DNA of 64,000 bases from Flavobacterium nitratireducens (GCF_029625335.1 NZ_CP121111.1:930001-994000), one strand, 5' to 3'; positions 1 to 10,451 are shown, counted from the first letter of the stretch. The notes: a model not told the origin generated them from the letters alone. Made by a program: numbers and translations.

Positions 1-1358
1 TGTAAATCCTCATCATTTATTTCTCTAACAAATGATTTTTTGAAAGGCTCAAAACGATCGTACATGTATTTGAATAAAGATTCTTTATCAGAGTACAATT
101 TGAAATCAATATACATTTCTTCACGAATGAAGATTTTTTCCAAGGTCGAAAAATGCCATTTGTTTTTTAATTCTTCCAATTGAATTTCCAACTCCTGACG
201 CAATAAATCCACTGTTCTATTCGTAGAAATTTTCAACATCTGTGAAACCCCTATAAACAAAGGCTTGTTATCTTCAATAACGCAACCTAATGGCGCCACT
301 GATGTTTCGCAGGCAGTAAAGGCAAACAAGGCATCAATCGTTTTATCAGGAGAAACTCCCGGATATAAATGAATCAATATCTCAACCTCAGCTGCAGTAT
401 TGTCTTCAATTTTCTTGATTTTAATTTTCCCCTTTTCATTAGCTTTCAAAATACTATCAATCAAACTTGATGTATTCGTCGAAAACGGAATTTGGGTAAT
501 AACTAAAGTATTTTTGTCCAGCTGGGCAATTTTGGCACGCACACGCACACGTCCGCCGCGCATACCGTCATTGTAGTTCGACACATCGGCAATACCCGCT
601 GTCATAAAATCAGGATACAGCGTAAATGGCTTTCCTTTTAAAATTTTTATAGAAGCATCAATCAGCTCATTGAAGTTATGAGGTAATACTTTCGTCGAAA
701 GTCCTACTGCAATTCCCTCTGCTCCCTGAGCTAATAATAATGGAAATTTTACCGGAAGATTGATTGGTTCGGCTTTTCTACCATCATAGGAAACGCCCCA
801 TTCGGTAATCTTAGGCGAATACAAAACTTCCAGAGCAAACTTAGACAAACGGGCTTCAATATAACGCGAAGCCGCTGCGCCGTCACCAGTTAAAATATTA
901 CCCCAGTTTCCTTGACAATCTATCAATAAATCTTTTTGACCAATTTGTACCATGGCATCCGCAATACTCGCATCTCCGTGTGGGTGATACTGCATGGTGT
1001 GCCCTACAACATTGGCCACTTTGTTATAACGACCATCATCCAACTCTTTCAAAGAGTGCATAATACGACGCTGTACTGGTTTGAATCCGTCCTCGATAGC
1101 CGGAACGGCACGCTCCAAAATTACATAAGAAGCATAATCCAAAAACCAGTCTTTGTACATACCAGTAACCTTGGTAATGGTATCACTACCATCTCCTTCG
1201 TCCTGATTCTCGTAAAAATGACTTCCTTCAAAAGAAGAAGCGGCTACTTCAATAGGTTCCTCTGACTCATCGCCATCTTGATTCTCCTCAATTGCATCCT
1301 GTTCTTCGTTATTTTCTTCGTTGTCCGGAATAATGTTATCGTCTTCTTCGTCTTTCAT
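1..1358 (-). CDS. parC: DNA topoisomerase IV subunit A (5' 452 codons; gene runs off the left edge)
   Basis: This subunit cuts and rejoins DNA in the topoisomerase IV heterotetramer that decatenates daughter chromosomes. I translated it directly: it starts MKDEEDDNII at 1358 and stays open to base 1. About 60 acidic residues come first, then the GyrA/ParC core with YKDWFLDYASYVI, KPVQRRIMHSL and HTMQYHPHGDAS. The catalytic tyrosine is in AAASRYIEARL, at about residue 166. The acidic N-terminal extension is longer than in E. coli ParC. The gene lies 84 bp downstream of parE on the same strand, so the two are probably one operon encoding both subunits. A GyrA assignment is possible from the core alone, but the parE neighbour favours ParC. 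Confidence 0.93.
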   Translation of the reverse strand, partial: MKDEEDDNIIPDNEENNEEQDAIEENQDGDESEEPIEVAASSFEGSHFYENQDEGDGSDTITKVTGMYKDWFLDYASYVILERAVPAIEDGFKPVQRRIMHSLKELDDGRYNKVANVVGHTMQYHPHGDASIADAMVQIGQKDLLIDCQGNWGNILTGDGAAASRYIEARLSKFALEVLYSPKITEWGVSYDGRKAEPINLPVKFPLLLAQGAEGIAVGLSTKVLPHNFNELIDASIKILKGKPFTLYPDFMTAGIADVSNYNDGMRGGRVRVRAKIAQLDKNTLVITQIPFSTNTSSLIDSILKANEKGKIKIKKIEDNTAAEVEILIHLYPGVSPDKTIDALFAFTACETSVAPLGCVIEDNKPLFIGVSQMLKISTNRTVDLLRQELEIQLEELKNKWHFSTLEKIFIREEMYIDFKLYSDKESLFKYMYDRFEPFKKSFVREINDEDL

Positions 1359-1442
1359 TTATGCTGAATTTATTTCAGTTTTTCTATTATAAAAATTTGT
1401 CCAACTCTTGGTTTTGCTCAATTAAAATCTGGCTTTTAAAAA

Positions 1443-3305
1443 CTAAGCCTCTTCCATTGTATCCACTTCCACCTTCAAATTCTTGATAATAAACTCTTGT
1501 CGGTCTGGGGTATTTTTACCCATATAAAAAGACAACAATTGTTCTACCGAAGTATTTTTATCCATCATAATAGGATCTAATCGAATGTCATCGCCAATGA
1601 AATGCTGGAACTCATTTGGAGAAATCTCTCCCAAACCTTTGAATCGGGTGATTTCCGGCTTTGGTTTTAATTTTTCGATTGCGGCTACCCTTTCTTCTTC
1701 AGAATAGCAATAAATCGTTTCTTTTTTATTTCGAACCCTGAATAAAGGCGTTTGCAAAATATACAAATGCCCTTCTTTGATTAACTCTGGAAAAAATTGC
1801 AGAAAGAACGTAATCAACAATAAGCGAATGTGCATACCATCGACATCAGCATCGGTAGCGATTACGATGTTGTTGTAACGCAGATTTTCCATATCGTCCT
1901 CGATATCCAAAGCCGCTTGTAACAAGTTGAATTCCTCATTCTCGTACACAATTTTTTTACTCATTCCGTAGGAGTTCAAAGGCTTACCTCGCAAACTAAA
2001 TACGGCTTGTGTATTCACATCACGCGACTTGGTTATCGAACCCGAAGCCGAATCCCCCTCGGTAATAAATAGCGTACTTTCTAAATATCTTGGATTTTTA
2101 ATATCCGGCAAATGCACACGACAATCACGTAATTTCTTGTTGTGCAAACTCGCTTTTTTAGCTCTGTCTTTGGCTAATTTTCGAATACCCGAAAGCTCCT
2201 TACGCTCTCTTTCGGCTTGTAAAATTTTGCGTAACAACAAATCGGCCGTTTCTGGATTTTTGTGCAAATAATTGTCAAGATTATTTTTAACAAAATCATT
2301 TACAAAAGTTCTTACCGATGGCATTCCCGGTTCCGAACCTACTTCTGTTGAACCTAATTTGGTTTTGGTTTGCGATTCGAATACAGGCTCCATCACCTTA
2401 ATACTCACCGCTCCCACAATGGATTTACGAATATCCGAAGGTTCAAAACCTTTGTTGTAAAACTCTCTTACGGTTTTTACAATGGCTTCTCTGAAGGCAA
2501 CTAAGTGCGTACCTCCCTGAGTGGTATTCTGACCGTTTACAAAAGAATGGTATTCCTCGCTGTATTGCGACTTACTATGTGTCATAGAGATTTCGATATC
2601 ATCTCCTTTTAAGTGAATGATGTCGTAAACCTTATCTTCTTCGGCAATATTTTCGTTTAATAAATCTTTTAATCCATAATCTGAAAAGAATTTCTCACCA
2701 TTATAAATGATGGTCAATCCAGTATTCAGGTAACAATAATTTTTAAGCATTTTAACTACATACTCATTTCTGAATTTGTAGTTTTTAAAAATAGCTTCGT
2801 CTGGCGTAAAGGTTACTTTGGTTCCTTTTCGCTTTGTTGTTTCTATGATATCTTCTTCCAGAACCAAATTTCCGGCAGAGAATTCGGCTGCTTTTTGTTT
2901 GTCTTCACGAACCGATTCTACCCTAAAGAAGGTCGATAAAGCATTCACCGCCTTCGTACCTACCCCATTCAAACCAACGGATTTCTTGAAGGCTAAAGAA
3001 TCATACTTTCCTCCCGTATTCATTTTAGAAACCACATCGACCACTTTACCTAACGGAATTCCACGGCCGTAATCGCGAACGGCTACTGTTTTGTCCCTGA
3101 TAGTCACCTCGATCGTTTTACCGGAGCCCATGACAAACTCATCGATACAGTTATCGAGTACTTCTTTCAATAAAATATAGATACCATCATCAGGTGAAGA
3201 ACCATCACCCAATTTCCCGATATACATACCGGGACGCATACGAATATGCTCTTTCCAGTCGAGTGACCGAATATTATCTTCGGTATATTTACTTTGATCT
3301 GACAT
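1443..3305 (-). CDS. parE: DNA topoisomerase IV subunit B (ATPase)
   Basis: This is the ATPase subunit of topoisomerase IV and drives strand passage together with ParC. The 620-residue protein has the GHKL ATPase motifs in order: the asparagine loop [20 protein letters not shown] and [13 protein letters not shown]. The TOPRIM motifs [12 protein letters not shown] and [12 protein letters not shown] follow, then the conserved C-terminal RFKGLGEI. I chose the start [11 protein letters not shown] at 3305. An in-frame ATG 13 codons upstream (3344) would give an N-terminus not usual for the family, and a variant -7 element (TATATTAG) lies just upstream of 3305. It precedes parC on the same strand. 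Confidence 0.94.
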   Translation of the reverse strand: MSDQSKYTEDNIRSLDWKEHIRMRPGMYIGKLGDGSSPDDGIYILLKEVLDNCIDEFVMGSGKTIEVTIRDKTVAVRDYGRGIPLGKVVDVVSKMNTGGKYDSLAFKKSVGLNGVGTKAVNALSTFFRVESVREDKQKAAEFSAGNLVLEEDIIETTKRKGTKVTFTPDEAIFKNYKFRNEYVVKMLKNYCYLNTGLTIIYNGEKFFSDYGLKDLLNENIAEEDKVYDIIHLKGDDIEISMTHSKSQYSEEYHSFVNGQNTTQGGTHLVAFREAIVKTVREFYNKGFEPSDIRKSIVGAVSIKVMEPVFESQTKTKLGSTEVGSEPGMPSVRTFVNDFVKNNLDNYLHKNPETADLLLRKILQAERERKELSGIRKLAKDRAKKASLHNKKLRDCRVHLPDIKNPRYLESTLFITEGDSASGSITKSRDVNTQAVFSLRGKPLNSYGMSKKIVYENEEFNLLQAALDIEDDMENLRYNNIVIATDADVDGMHIRLLLITFFLQFFPELIKEGHLYILQTPLFRVRNKKETIYCYSEEERVAAIEKLKPKPEITRFKGLGEISPNEFQHFIGDDIRLDPIMMDKNTSVEQLLSFYMGKNTPDRQEFIIKNLKVEVDTMEEA

Positions 3306-3491
3306 TAAATTTTGTGGATTTTTTGCTAATATAGCATATCTCACCCTATTTTAAAAGGGCTTCCGACCAAAGTTATCAAAAATGATATTGACAGTGGGAA
3401 AAAGAGAAAGCGAAAAACAGATTTTAGAATTAAGAAAAGTCCAATACCAAGACAGAAAAATTTAATTTTATCGTTAAAACGAAATAATCGA

Positions 3492-4022
3492 TTACTTTTC
3501 CTGAATTTCACCAATCGTTTTCTTCAATTCACCATCCAATTCGGCATTAGAAATCTTTCCTTTTTCGACATCAAAATTATCATTGAAACTCGGTAAAGAA
3601 AAAGTAGCTTTTATATCCGCACCATAACGTGGAAAAGCATTTTTAGCAATTTCTAAAACGGTAGCACCGCCTCGGCCTCCGGGAGAAGTAGCCATTAACA
3701 ACATTGGTTTTCCCTGAAAAACTTTTGGAACAATTCGGGAACACCAATCGTAAATATTTTTGAAAGCCGCTGAATAGTTTCCATTATTTTCAGCCAAAGA
3801 AACCACTAAAAAATCTGCAGATTTAATTTTTGATAAAAAAGCGTTCGCTAACTCATGCTGTCCAATTTCGGCTTCGATATCAACAGTAAAAAGTGGCATC
3901 TGATAATCATTTAAATCTAAAATTTCCACTTCTGCATTTTGAAACAATCCAGCCGCATAAGTGGCTAATTTTTTATTGATAGAGTTTTTACTGGGGCTTC
4001 CGCCAAAAGCGATTATTTTCAT
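3492..4022 (-). CDS. NAD(P)H-dependent FMN reductase family flavoprotein
   Basis: This is a 176-residue flavodoxin-fold oxidoreductase of the NADPH_dep_FMN_red family (PF03358), expected to reduce flavin or quinone-like substrates in the cytoplasm. The N-terminus MKIIAFGGSPSKNSINKKLA is the phosphate-binding loop. A central LVVSLAENNGNYSAAFKNIYDW and the GKPMLLMATSPGGRGG segment fit the FMN-binding fold. Length is normal for the family. It stands between parE and a decayed lipoprotein gene, with no neighbour that suggests a substrate. The precise physiological substrate cannot be read from the sequence. Confidence 0.85.
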   Translation of the reverse strand: MKIIAFGGSPSKNSINKKLATYAAGLFQNAEVEILDLNDYQMPLFTVDIEAEIGQHELANAFLSKIKSADFLVVSLAENNGNYSAAFKNIYDWCSRIVPKVFQGKPMLLMATSPGGRGGATVLEIAKNAFPRYGADIKATFSLPSFNDNFDVEKGKISNAELDGELKKTIGEIQEK

Positions 4023-4042
4023 GCTTTCCTTATTTTATAAAA

Positions 4043-4712
4043 TTAATTATTTCTCACTTTTTTATACATCAACTCTTCACCCAATCTTTTTAAATTTAAA
4101 ATTCGTTTCAATTCATTTCTAGAAGGTTTGAGAATGAAAGAAGAGGAATCAATCATTATTGATTTTACTTTTGTCAGCGAATCCATTAGTTTCAAATCTT
4201 CTTCGGAATAAATGTATTTTATTTTAAGGATATTTTTCTCTAAACGAATTGATTTTATGGTCCAATAAATAGAATCCTTGAAATTAAGTACTAATTATCC
4301 GTCAAATCGTTTGGCTTTTTGATTATTCGAAAAAACAAAAAAAGTATCTATTTGTTTGTTTAAAAATTCAACTGAATCCCTAAGCAACCTATTAATCAAA
4401 CACTTCATTGTTAAATTTAGAAATATATTTATTCCCTACTTTATCAAAATTTATCTTTATAGAATCAAAATCCTTTTTGTGAAATCGAAATTTATTATAA
4501 TACTCCTTTAAAATAATATTTTCCTGAACATTAACATAAATAGAATCAGAATTCATAAACAATCCTTGAAATTTATTTGGAATTTTTAACAATTCAGAAT
4601 CATTTACAGGCTGAGTCTTTTCGAAATAAAAATTAAATCCAAAAGGCTCATTTTCAACTTTTTTACAAGAAATCAAAATGAGTAATCCTAAAACCAATAA
4701 ACATCTTTTCAC
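4043..4712 (-). pseudogene. Decayed small lipoprotein gene (frameshift plus internal stop)
   Basis: The intact part (4392-4712) encodes 106 residues beginning MKRCLLVLGLLILISCKK, a lipoprotein signal with a lipobox cysteine. After its stop, coding-like sequence continues in the next frame: LINRLLRDSVEFLNKQ onwards, an in-frame TAA at 4295-4297, then a clean tail from LVLNFKDSIYWTIKSI to KKVRNN ending at 4043. Dropping one base near 4390 and repairing the stop would give about 222 residues. I recognise no family. The compositional continuity of all three pieces suggests one former secreted lipoprotein gene. It is less likely that the 106-residue protein is complete and the tail is chance. Confidence 0.6.
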
Positions 4713-4772
4713 TTTGTAAGTATTAAAAAATTTAAAATGAAATTACATATAAATCTTAAATTAATAAATAAA

Positions 4773-4800
4773 AAAACCGCTGAATTGCTTCAACGGTTTT
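4773..4800 (-). terminator. Rho-independent terminator after ychF
   Basis: A hairpin with arms AAAACCGCTGAA and TTCAACGGTTTT (one mismatch) and loop TTGC is flanked by A and T tracts. It sits just past the ychF stop codon and upstream of the lipoprotein start, so it would insulate the two minus-strand units. Confidence 0.75.
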
Positions 4801-4837
4801 ATTTATTTTCTTTTTTCTGTCTCTTTATTCTAAAAAA

Positions 4838-5932
4838 CTATACATTAAACCTGAAGTGCATTACATCACCATCTTTTACAATGTATTCTTTTCCTTCCAC
4901 GCGCAATTTCCCAGCTTCCTTCACTTTATATTCAGAACCATAGCTCGAAAAATCTTCATACGCAATTACTTCTGCACGGATAAATCCTTTTTCAAAATCA
5001 GAGTGAATTACCCCTGCCGCTTTTGGCGCTGTATCACCGATATTAATTGTCCAGGCACGAACTTCTTTAACACCTGCTGTAAAATAAGTCTGTAAATTTA
5101 ATAATTTATAAGCCGCACGAATCAATACTGCCGAACCTGGTTCAGTAAGACCTAAATCTTCCAAGAAAACCTGACGCTCTTCATAACTTTCTAATTCAGT
5201 AATATCTGCCTCTGCACCTACAGAAAGTACAATAACTTCTGCGTTTTCATCTTTTACCAATTCACGAACTTGATCCACATATTTGTTTCCTGTTACAGCC
5301 GAAGCTTCGTCTACATTACAAACATACAAAACTGGTTTTGTAGTAATCAATTGGAAATCTTCCATCAAAGCTTCTTCATCATTTGATTGTGGAACTACTG
5401 TTCTTGCCGATTTTGCTTGCAATAATGCATCTTTAATACGGTCTAAAAGTGCTTTTTCAGCCTGAGCTTCCTTATTACCTGTTTTTGCAGCACGATTTAC
5501 TTTCTCCAAACGTTTTTCAACCGTTTCTAAATCTTTCAACTGCAATTCGATATCAATAGTTTCTTTGTCACGAATAGGATTTACATTTCCATCTACGTGA
5601 ACAATATTATCGTTATCAAAACAGCGTAAAACATGAATAATCGCATTACACTCACGGATATTACCCAGAAATTGATTTCCTAAACCTTCTCCTTTACTTG
5701 CACCTTTTACTAAACCCGCAATATCCACAATATCTACTGTAGCCATTTGAACACGCTCTGGTTTAACTAATTCCTCTAAACGTGCAATTCTAGGGTCTGG
5801 AACATTTACCACACCAATATTAGGTTCGATAGTACAAAAAGGAAAGTTTGCACTCTGCGCCTTAGCATTTGACAAACAATTAAAAAGTGTTGATTTTCCA
5901 ACATTAGGTAATCCTACAATTCCTGCTTTCAT
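4838..5932 (-). CDS. ychF: Redox-regulated ribosome-associated ATPase YchF (OLA1 family)
   Basis: YchF is an Obg-like P-loop NTPase that prefers ATP and associates with ribosomes. Its 364 residues match the family length. The Walker A motif is GLPNVGKSTLFN at residues 6-17, followed by DIAGLVKGASKGEGLGN (switch/G3). The NxxE-type G4 variant NVDE replaces NKxD, which is the family hallmark explaining ATP specificity. The C-terminal TGS-like domain ends VKDGDVMHFRFNV. The gene is monocistronic: a TATATTTG promoter element lies about 65 bp upstream and a terminator directly downstream. Confidence 0.96.
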   Translation of the reverse strand: MKAGIVGLPNVGKSTLFNCLSNAKAQSANFPFCTIEPNIGVVNVPDPRIARLEELVKPERVQMATVDIVDIAGLVKGASKGEGLGNQFLGNIRECNAIIHVLRCFDNDNIVHVDGNVNPIRDKETIDIELQLKDLETVEKRLEKVNRAAKTGNKEAQAEKALLDRIKDALLQAKSARTVVPQSNDEEALMEDFQLITTKPVLYVCNVDEASAVTGNKYVDQVRELVKDENAEVIVLSVGAEADITELESYEERQVFLEDLGLTEPGSAVLIRAAYKLLNLQTYFTAGVKEVRAWTINIGDTAPKAAGVIHSDFEKGFIRAEVIAYEDFSSYGSEYKVKEAGKLRVEGKEYIVKDGDVMHFRFNV

Positions 5933-5997
5933 GTTATTTATATTTTTTACAGCACAATTAGAAAGTGCTTTTTGAAAAATTTATTTTTAAAAGTGTG

Positions 5998-6005
5998 CAA
6001 ATATA
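5998..6005 (-). promoter_or_regulatory. -7 promoter element (TATATTTG) for ychF
   Basis: On the minus strand the sequence reads TATATTTG, an exact match to the Bacteroidota -7 consensus TAnnTTTG. It is about 65 bp upstream of the ychF start, which implies a roughly 60-nt leader. The -33 TTTG half is not obvious. Confidence 0.5.
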
Positions 6006-6203
6006 AGATTTAATAAATGTATTAGAAGCTATTAACGAAAGATAAAAATGAAATTACTACTTTATTTTATTTAAAAAAGTGCATCCCTTTCTTAAATACA
6101 TTAAATATTTTTTAGACAATTAAACATTTTCCAAAAACTAAATCATAAAAAATGTTAAAATTTTATTATATTGCAACATCAAAAAACTTAAAATTAGACT
6201 AGT

Positions 6204-8831
6204 ATGAAAAACGTCCACCTATTAATTCTGCTTTTGAGTTTTAGCTCGATCATAGCACAAAAAAGCATTTCCGGGGTTATCAAAGACCAAACTGGCAGCA
6301 ATCTGCCTGGGGTAAATATTATTGAAAAAGGAACTAATAATGGCGTTTCCACCGATTTAGATGGAAAATATGTCATCAAAGTAAAAGAGGGTGCAACTTT
6401 AGTATTTAGCTATATTGGATACAAAACCACTGAAAAACAAGCTACAAACAGCGTAATAAACGTGACCCTAAATTCTGAAGGTGGCGAAATATTAAGTGAT
6501 GTGGTAATTGTAGGTTCGAGAAATACCAAAAGAACCGTAGTAAACACCGCTGTTCCTATCGACATCATCAACATGAGGGACGTAAGTACCCAGAGTGGAA
6601 AATTAGAAATCAATGAATTACTACAATATGTAGCACCTTCATTTAACGCTAATAAACAATCAGGCTCTGATGGAGCCGACCATGTAGACCCCGCTACTTT
6701 AAGAGGTCTTGGACCTGACCAAACTTTAGTGTTAATCAATGGAAAAAGAAGACATCAATCTTCCTTGATCAATTTATTTGGGACACGTGGTAGAGGTAAT
6801 ACTGGTACCGACTTAAATGCTATTCCTGCTGCTTCGATAAAAAGAATTGAAATTTTAAGAGACGGTGCCGCAGCACAATACGGTTCAGATGCTATTGCCG
6901 GGGTAGTAAATATTGTTCTAAACGATAATATTGATGAATTCACAGGAACAGTTTCTTACGGCGCCTACAACACTAATGCTAAAGGAGACTTCCCTACCGG
7001 AACAGCAAATACTGACGGTTACAGATTAGATCAAAACGGTTTTGGAAACACATTCGGAAAAGACCAAGCCTTTGATGGAGGTTCTGTAAAAGTATCTGCA
7101 AATTATGGCGTGGCTGTTGGCGAAAAAGGTGGTTATGCCAATTTTACAACCGAATATTTAAACAAAAACAAAACATTTCGCCCTGGTTTTGATTTCAGAA
7201 AAGGATTTGGTGAGGCTTCAATTTTAGGTTTTAACTTATTTGGAAACCTGTCAATACCCGTTTCAGATAAAACCGAAATTTATGCTTTTGGAGGACGAAA
7301 TTATCGTGACACTGATGCTTATGCGTTCACTAGAAATGATGGAGAAAGAGTGGTTGAATCTATTTATCCTGGAGGTTATACACCACGAATCACTTCTAAT
7401 ATTCTTGACAATTCTTTTGCGGCAGGCATCAAAACAGAAACCAAAAGTGGCTGGAAAATAGACTTCAGTAATACTTTTGGAAAAAACTTATTCCACTATT
7501 ACATCAAAGGAACAATAAATGCATCACTCGAAGAAGCTTCGCCAACTGAATTTGACGCTGGTGGTCATAGCCTAAGTCAAAATACTACCAATTTAGATTT
7601 TTCGAAAAACTTTGATTCGGTTTTAGATGGTTTAAACGTTGCTTTTGGTTCGGAATTCAGAACCGAAACTTTTAATATTTTTGCCGGAGAAGAAGGTTCT
7701 TATGCTACTTATGACACCAACGGCAGACCTATATCTGACCCAAGCACGCAATCAGCACCAATTGACCCTATTTCAATTAAAGCAAGACCCGGAGGCTCAC
7801 AAGGATTCCCAGGATATAGTCCTGCAAATGTGGTAGACAAAAGTCGCTCTAATGTATCTTTATATACCGATCTAGAGCTTGATGTAAATAAATCCTTTTT
7901 AATTAGCGGAGCGATGCGTTTTGAAAATTATAGTGATTTTGGAAGCACATTCAACGGAAAACTAGCAACCCGTATCAAAGCTTCAGACAATTTCAACATT
8001 AGAGGCTCTATTAGTACAGGATTTAGAGCTCCATCATTAGCTCAAATTTATTATAACCTAAGATTTACCAACTTTAGTTCAAGCGGTGCTTCCGAAATAT
8101 TACTTTCACCAAATAACAGCCCGGTTACTAAAGCCTTTGGTATAGAAAAACTTAATGAAGAAAAAGCCGTAAATGCTTCATTTGGTTTCACATCAACTTT
8201 TGGTGATTTTAATGCTACTGTTGATGGCTATTTTATCAATGTCAAAGACAGAATTGTTTTGACTGGATATTTTGATGCTTCTTCCTTTAATTTGGGTGTC
8301 GATGAAGCGCAATTTTTCGTTAATGGCGTTAATACCAAAACCTATGGTTTGGATGTAGTCCTTTCTTGGAAAAAGAAATTTGCAGACCAAACTTTTAGTG
8401 CCACTTTAGTTGGAAACATAAACGATATGAAAATTGGAAATGTTAAAAATGGTACTTTAGACAAAGAAATTTTCTTTGGCGAAAGAGAAAAAGCCTTCTT
8501 ACTAGCTTCAGCACCTAAAAATAAATTTGGACTAAACCTTAGTTACGATGTAAATTGGTTCAACACAGGATTAGCATTTACCCGTTTTAGCGAAGTTAAG
8601 CTAATTGATTATGGTGGAGCTACTGACTATTATAGTTCAAAACTAGTAACCGATTTAACTTTAGGATTCAAATTAAACAAAAATTCTAAACTAAGCATTG
8701 GAGCTAACAACCTATTTAATGTTTACCCTGATCAACAAGATGCTGATGTAGAAGGTGGTGGTTACTGGGATGCGGTCCAAATGGGTTTTAGCGGAGCTTA
8801 TTACTATGCTCGATTAGGTTTTAATTTCTAA
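6204..8831 (+). CDS. TonB-dependent outer-membrane receptor with carboxypeptidase-like N-terminal domain
   Basis: This 875-residue outer-membrane transporter would import a large or scarce ligand using TonB energy. Residues 1-18 form a signal peptide ending SSIIAQ. Residues 19-95 are the CarboxypepD_reg-like beta-sandwich (ISGVIKDQTGSNLPGVNI, FSYIGYKT) common in Bacteroidota receptors. The plug (about 110-230) contains TLRGLGPDQTLVLINGKRR and RIEILRDGAAAQYGSDAIAG. The rest is barrel and ends in an aromatic residue (ARLGFNF). No SusD partner follows, so it is not a classical glycan Sus pair, and the ligand is unknown. The gene stands alone, closed by a strong terminator. Confidence 0.92.
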   Translation: MKNVHLLILLLSFSSIIAQKSISGVIKDQTGSNLPGVNIIEKGTNNGVSTDLDGKYVIKVKEGATLVFSYIGYKTTEKQATNSVINVTLNSEGGEILSDVVIVGSRNTKRTVVNTAVPIDIINMRDVSTQSGKLEINELLQYVAPSFNANKQSGSDGADHVDPATLRGLGPDQTLVLINGKRRHQSSLINLFGTRGRGNTGTDLNAIPAASIKRIEILRDGAAAQYGSDAIAGVVNIVLNDNIDEFTGTVSYGAYNTNAKGDFPTGTANTDGYRLDQNGFGNTFGKDQAFDGGSVKVSANYGVAVGEKGGYANFTTEYLNKNKTFRPGFDFRKGFGEASILGFNLFGNLSIPVSDKTEIYAFGGRNYRDTDAYAFTRNDGERVVESIYPGGYTPRITSNILDNSFAAGIKTETKSGWKIDFSNTFGKNLFHYYIKGTINASLEEASPTEFDAGGHSLSQNTTNLDFSKNFDSVLDGLNVAFGSEFRTETFNIFAGEEGSYATYDTNGRPISDPSTQSAPIDPISIKARPGGSQGFPGYSPANVVDKSRSNVSLYTDLELDVNKSFLISGAMRFENYSDFGSTFNGKLATRIKASDNFNIRGSISTGFRAPSLAQIYYNLRFTNFSSSGASEILLSPNNSPVTKAFGIEKLNEEKAVNASFGFTSTFGDFNATVDGYFINVKDRIVLTGYFDASSFNLGVDEAQFFVNGVNTKTYGLDVVLSWKKKFADQTFSATLVGNINDMKIGNVKNGTLDKEIFFGEREKAFLLASAPKNKFGLNLSYDVNWFNTGLAFTRFSEVKLIDYGGATDYYSSKLVTDLTLGFKLNKNSKLSIGANNLFNVYPDQQDADVEGGGYWDAVQMGFSGAYYYARLGFNF

Positions 8832-8844
8832 AATATTCTAAAAC

Positions 8845-8879
8845 AAAAAAAATCCTGAGCATAATACTCAGGATTTTTT
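8845..8879. terminator. Bidirectional terminator between the TonB receptor and ferredoxin genes
   Basis: Arms AAAAAATCCTGAG and CTCAGGATTTTTT form a perfect stem with loop CATAATA, with an A tract on the left and a T tract on the right. It lies between the convergent genes and can serve both. Confidence 0.85.
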
Positions 8880-8906
8880 CTAAATTGAAATTAAAAATAT
8901 AATTCA

Positions 8907-9257
8907 CTATTCATTATGCAAGAAAGCTTGTCTATTCAACAAGGTTTCTTCATCCTCTACATGATTTTCATCTGGAATACAGCAATCAACAGGACATACT
9001 GCAGCACATTGAGGCTCGTCATGGAATCCTTTACACTCTGTACATTTTCCTGGAACAATATAATACACCTCATCTGAAATTGGAGTTTGAGCCTCTTCAG
9101 CATCTACTTCCGTTCCATCAGGAAGAACTACTTTTCCACTTAATTTAGTACCATCTTTATATCTCCAATCATCAGCACCTTCATAGATTGCAGTATTTGG
9201 ACATTCTGGTTCACATGCACCACAATTGATACATTCGTCTGTTATTATAATTGCCAT
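8907..9257 (-). CDS. 2[4Fe-4S] ferredoxin, YfhL-like
   Basis: This small (116-residue) electron carrier has two cysteine clusters. The first is [12 protein letters not shown] (Cys 9, 12, 15, 19). The second is the [18 protein letters not shown] type, with the long spacing seen in YfhL/Fdx ferredoxins. Between them lies a 40-residue acidic insertion that is common in flavobacterial homologues. It is transcribed divergently from the acyl-CoA reductase gene with a 135-bp shared upstream region, which hints at a functional link (reductant supply), but this is inference. Confidence 0.9.
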   Translation of the reverse strand: MAIIITDECINCGACEPECPNTAIYEGADDWRYKDGTKLSGKVVLPDGTEVDAEEAQTPISDEVYYIVPGKCTECKGFHDEPQCAAVCPVDCCIPDENHVEDEETLLNRQAFLHNE

Positions 9258-9346
9258 TATGTTTTAGTTTTATGGTTAAAGTACGAAAGCAATACAGTTT
9301 TAACAAGCTAGCAGTTATAACTTTTGTCTTTCGACTATATTATACT

Positions 9347-9354
9347 TATTTTTG
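9347..9354 (+). promoter_or_regulatory. Promoter (-33 TTTTG, -7 TATTTTTG) for the acyl-CoA reductase gene
   Basis: TATTTTTG matches TAnnTTTG exactly. A TTTTG at 9322-9326 sits 20 bp upstream, close to the ideal 19-bp spacing. The start codon follows about 40 bp later. Confidence 0.6.
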
Positions 9355-9392
9355 TGCAAAATTACAATCAAAACATTTCATAAGCAAACAAT

Positions 9393-10451
9393 ATGACAAT
9401 AGAAATCAAAAAAAATATTTTTGTAGCCTTAGGAAAATTTCTAAGTCAATTTTCTGAAACCGAAAACAAACAAAGAGAAGACGTTCAAGGGAATGCTGTT
9501 TTTTTTGATTCTTTTGTTGATTTAATTCATCTTTCACAATCGCATAACGGATGGTACACTCCTGAACAGGTGTATTTTGCAATACAATCTTGGGCACAAG
9601 CCTTAACAGAAGAAAGTATTAACCAATGGCTTTCTAACTATTCTCTTGAGAATGTAAAACAAAAAAAGGTAGCCTTAATTCTTGCTGGAAACATCCCTCT
9701 TGTTGGTTTTCATGATTTTCTAAGTGTCCTAATAACAGGTCATGATGTGGTTGTAAAAACTTCATCGAACGATCAACATTTACTTCCATTTTTAGCCAAA
9801 TATTTAATTCATATCGCTCCTGAATTAGCTAACAAAATTACTTTTGCAGAAGGTAAACTAGAAAATTTTGACGCAGTAATTGCTACAGGAAGTAACAATA
9901 CGGCTCGATATTTTGAATATTATTTCAAAGACAAACCCGCTATTATTCGCAAAAACAGAAACTCTGTCGCGGTATTGAACGGCAAAGAAACCAAAGAAGA
10001 TTTAATTGCATTAGGCGAGGATATTTTTAGGTATTTTGGACTGGGTTGCCGCAATGTTTCTAAACTTTTTGTACCAGAAGGCTATGTTTTTGATTCCTTT
10101 TTTGAAGCTATGTTTGAATACCAAAATGTGATTCAATATGAAAAATACGCTAACAATTACGATTACAACAAAGCTGTTTTCTTGATGAGTAATTTTCAAT
10201 TATTAGACAATGGTTTCTTGACTATAAAAGAGGACAATAGTTATTCCTCCCCTATTTCTAGTGTTTTTTATGAATACTACAAAGACCTTGAAGATGTAAA
10301 AAACAAACTAGAAAATGACTCCGAACAAATCCAATGTATCGTGAGTAATAATTTAATTAAAAACAGTATTCCCTTTGGACAAACACAAAAGCCTAAATTA
10401 TGGGATTATGCAGATAACGTCGACACTATATCGTTTTTGTTAATAACATAG
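9393..10451 (+). CDS. Acyl-CoA reductase-like protein (LuxC family)
   Basis: The 352-residue protein resembles the LuxC acyl-CoA reductase family (PF05893, aldehyde dehydrogenase superfamily), which reduces acyl-CoA to aldehyde with NADPH. Visible features are the nucleotide-binding stretch VALILAGNIPLVGFHDFLSV, VKTSSNDQHLLPFL, a Rossmann-type segment DAVIATGSNNTARYFEYYF, and GLGCRNVSKLFVPEGY, whose Cys fits the nucleophile position. It is shorter than luminous-bacteria LuxC (about 480) but normal for Bacteroidota homologues. It lies upstream of serC and opposite ferredoxin. The true substrate is not known for this clade. Confidence 0.8.
   Translation: MTIEIKKNIFVALGKFLSQFSETENKQREDVQGNAVFFDSFVDLIHLSQSHNGWYTPEQVYFAIQSWAQALTEESINQWLSNYSLENVKQKKVALILAGNIPLVGFHDFLSVLITGHDVVVKTSSNDQHLLPFLAKYLIHIAPELANKITFAEGKLENFDAVIATGSNNTARYFEYYFKDKPAIIRKNRNSVAVLNGKETKEDLIALGEDIFRYFGLGCRNVSKLFVPEGYVFDSFFEAMFEYQNVIQYEKYANNYDYNKAVFLMSNFQLLDNGFLTIKEDNSYSSPISSVFYEYYKDLEDVKNKLENDSEQIQCIVSNNLIKNSIPFGQTQKPKLWDYADNVDTISFLLIT

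Noticed and set aside
2029..3072. Open frames on the plus strand opposite parE
   Set aside because: They are shadows of the conserved parE gene, with no family match and no start context.
6204..8831. SusC-type glycan receptor
   Set aside because: No SusD gene follows and no polysaccharide-degrading genes are nearby, so a general TonB receptor is all that can be claimed.
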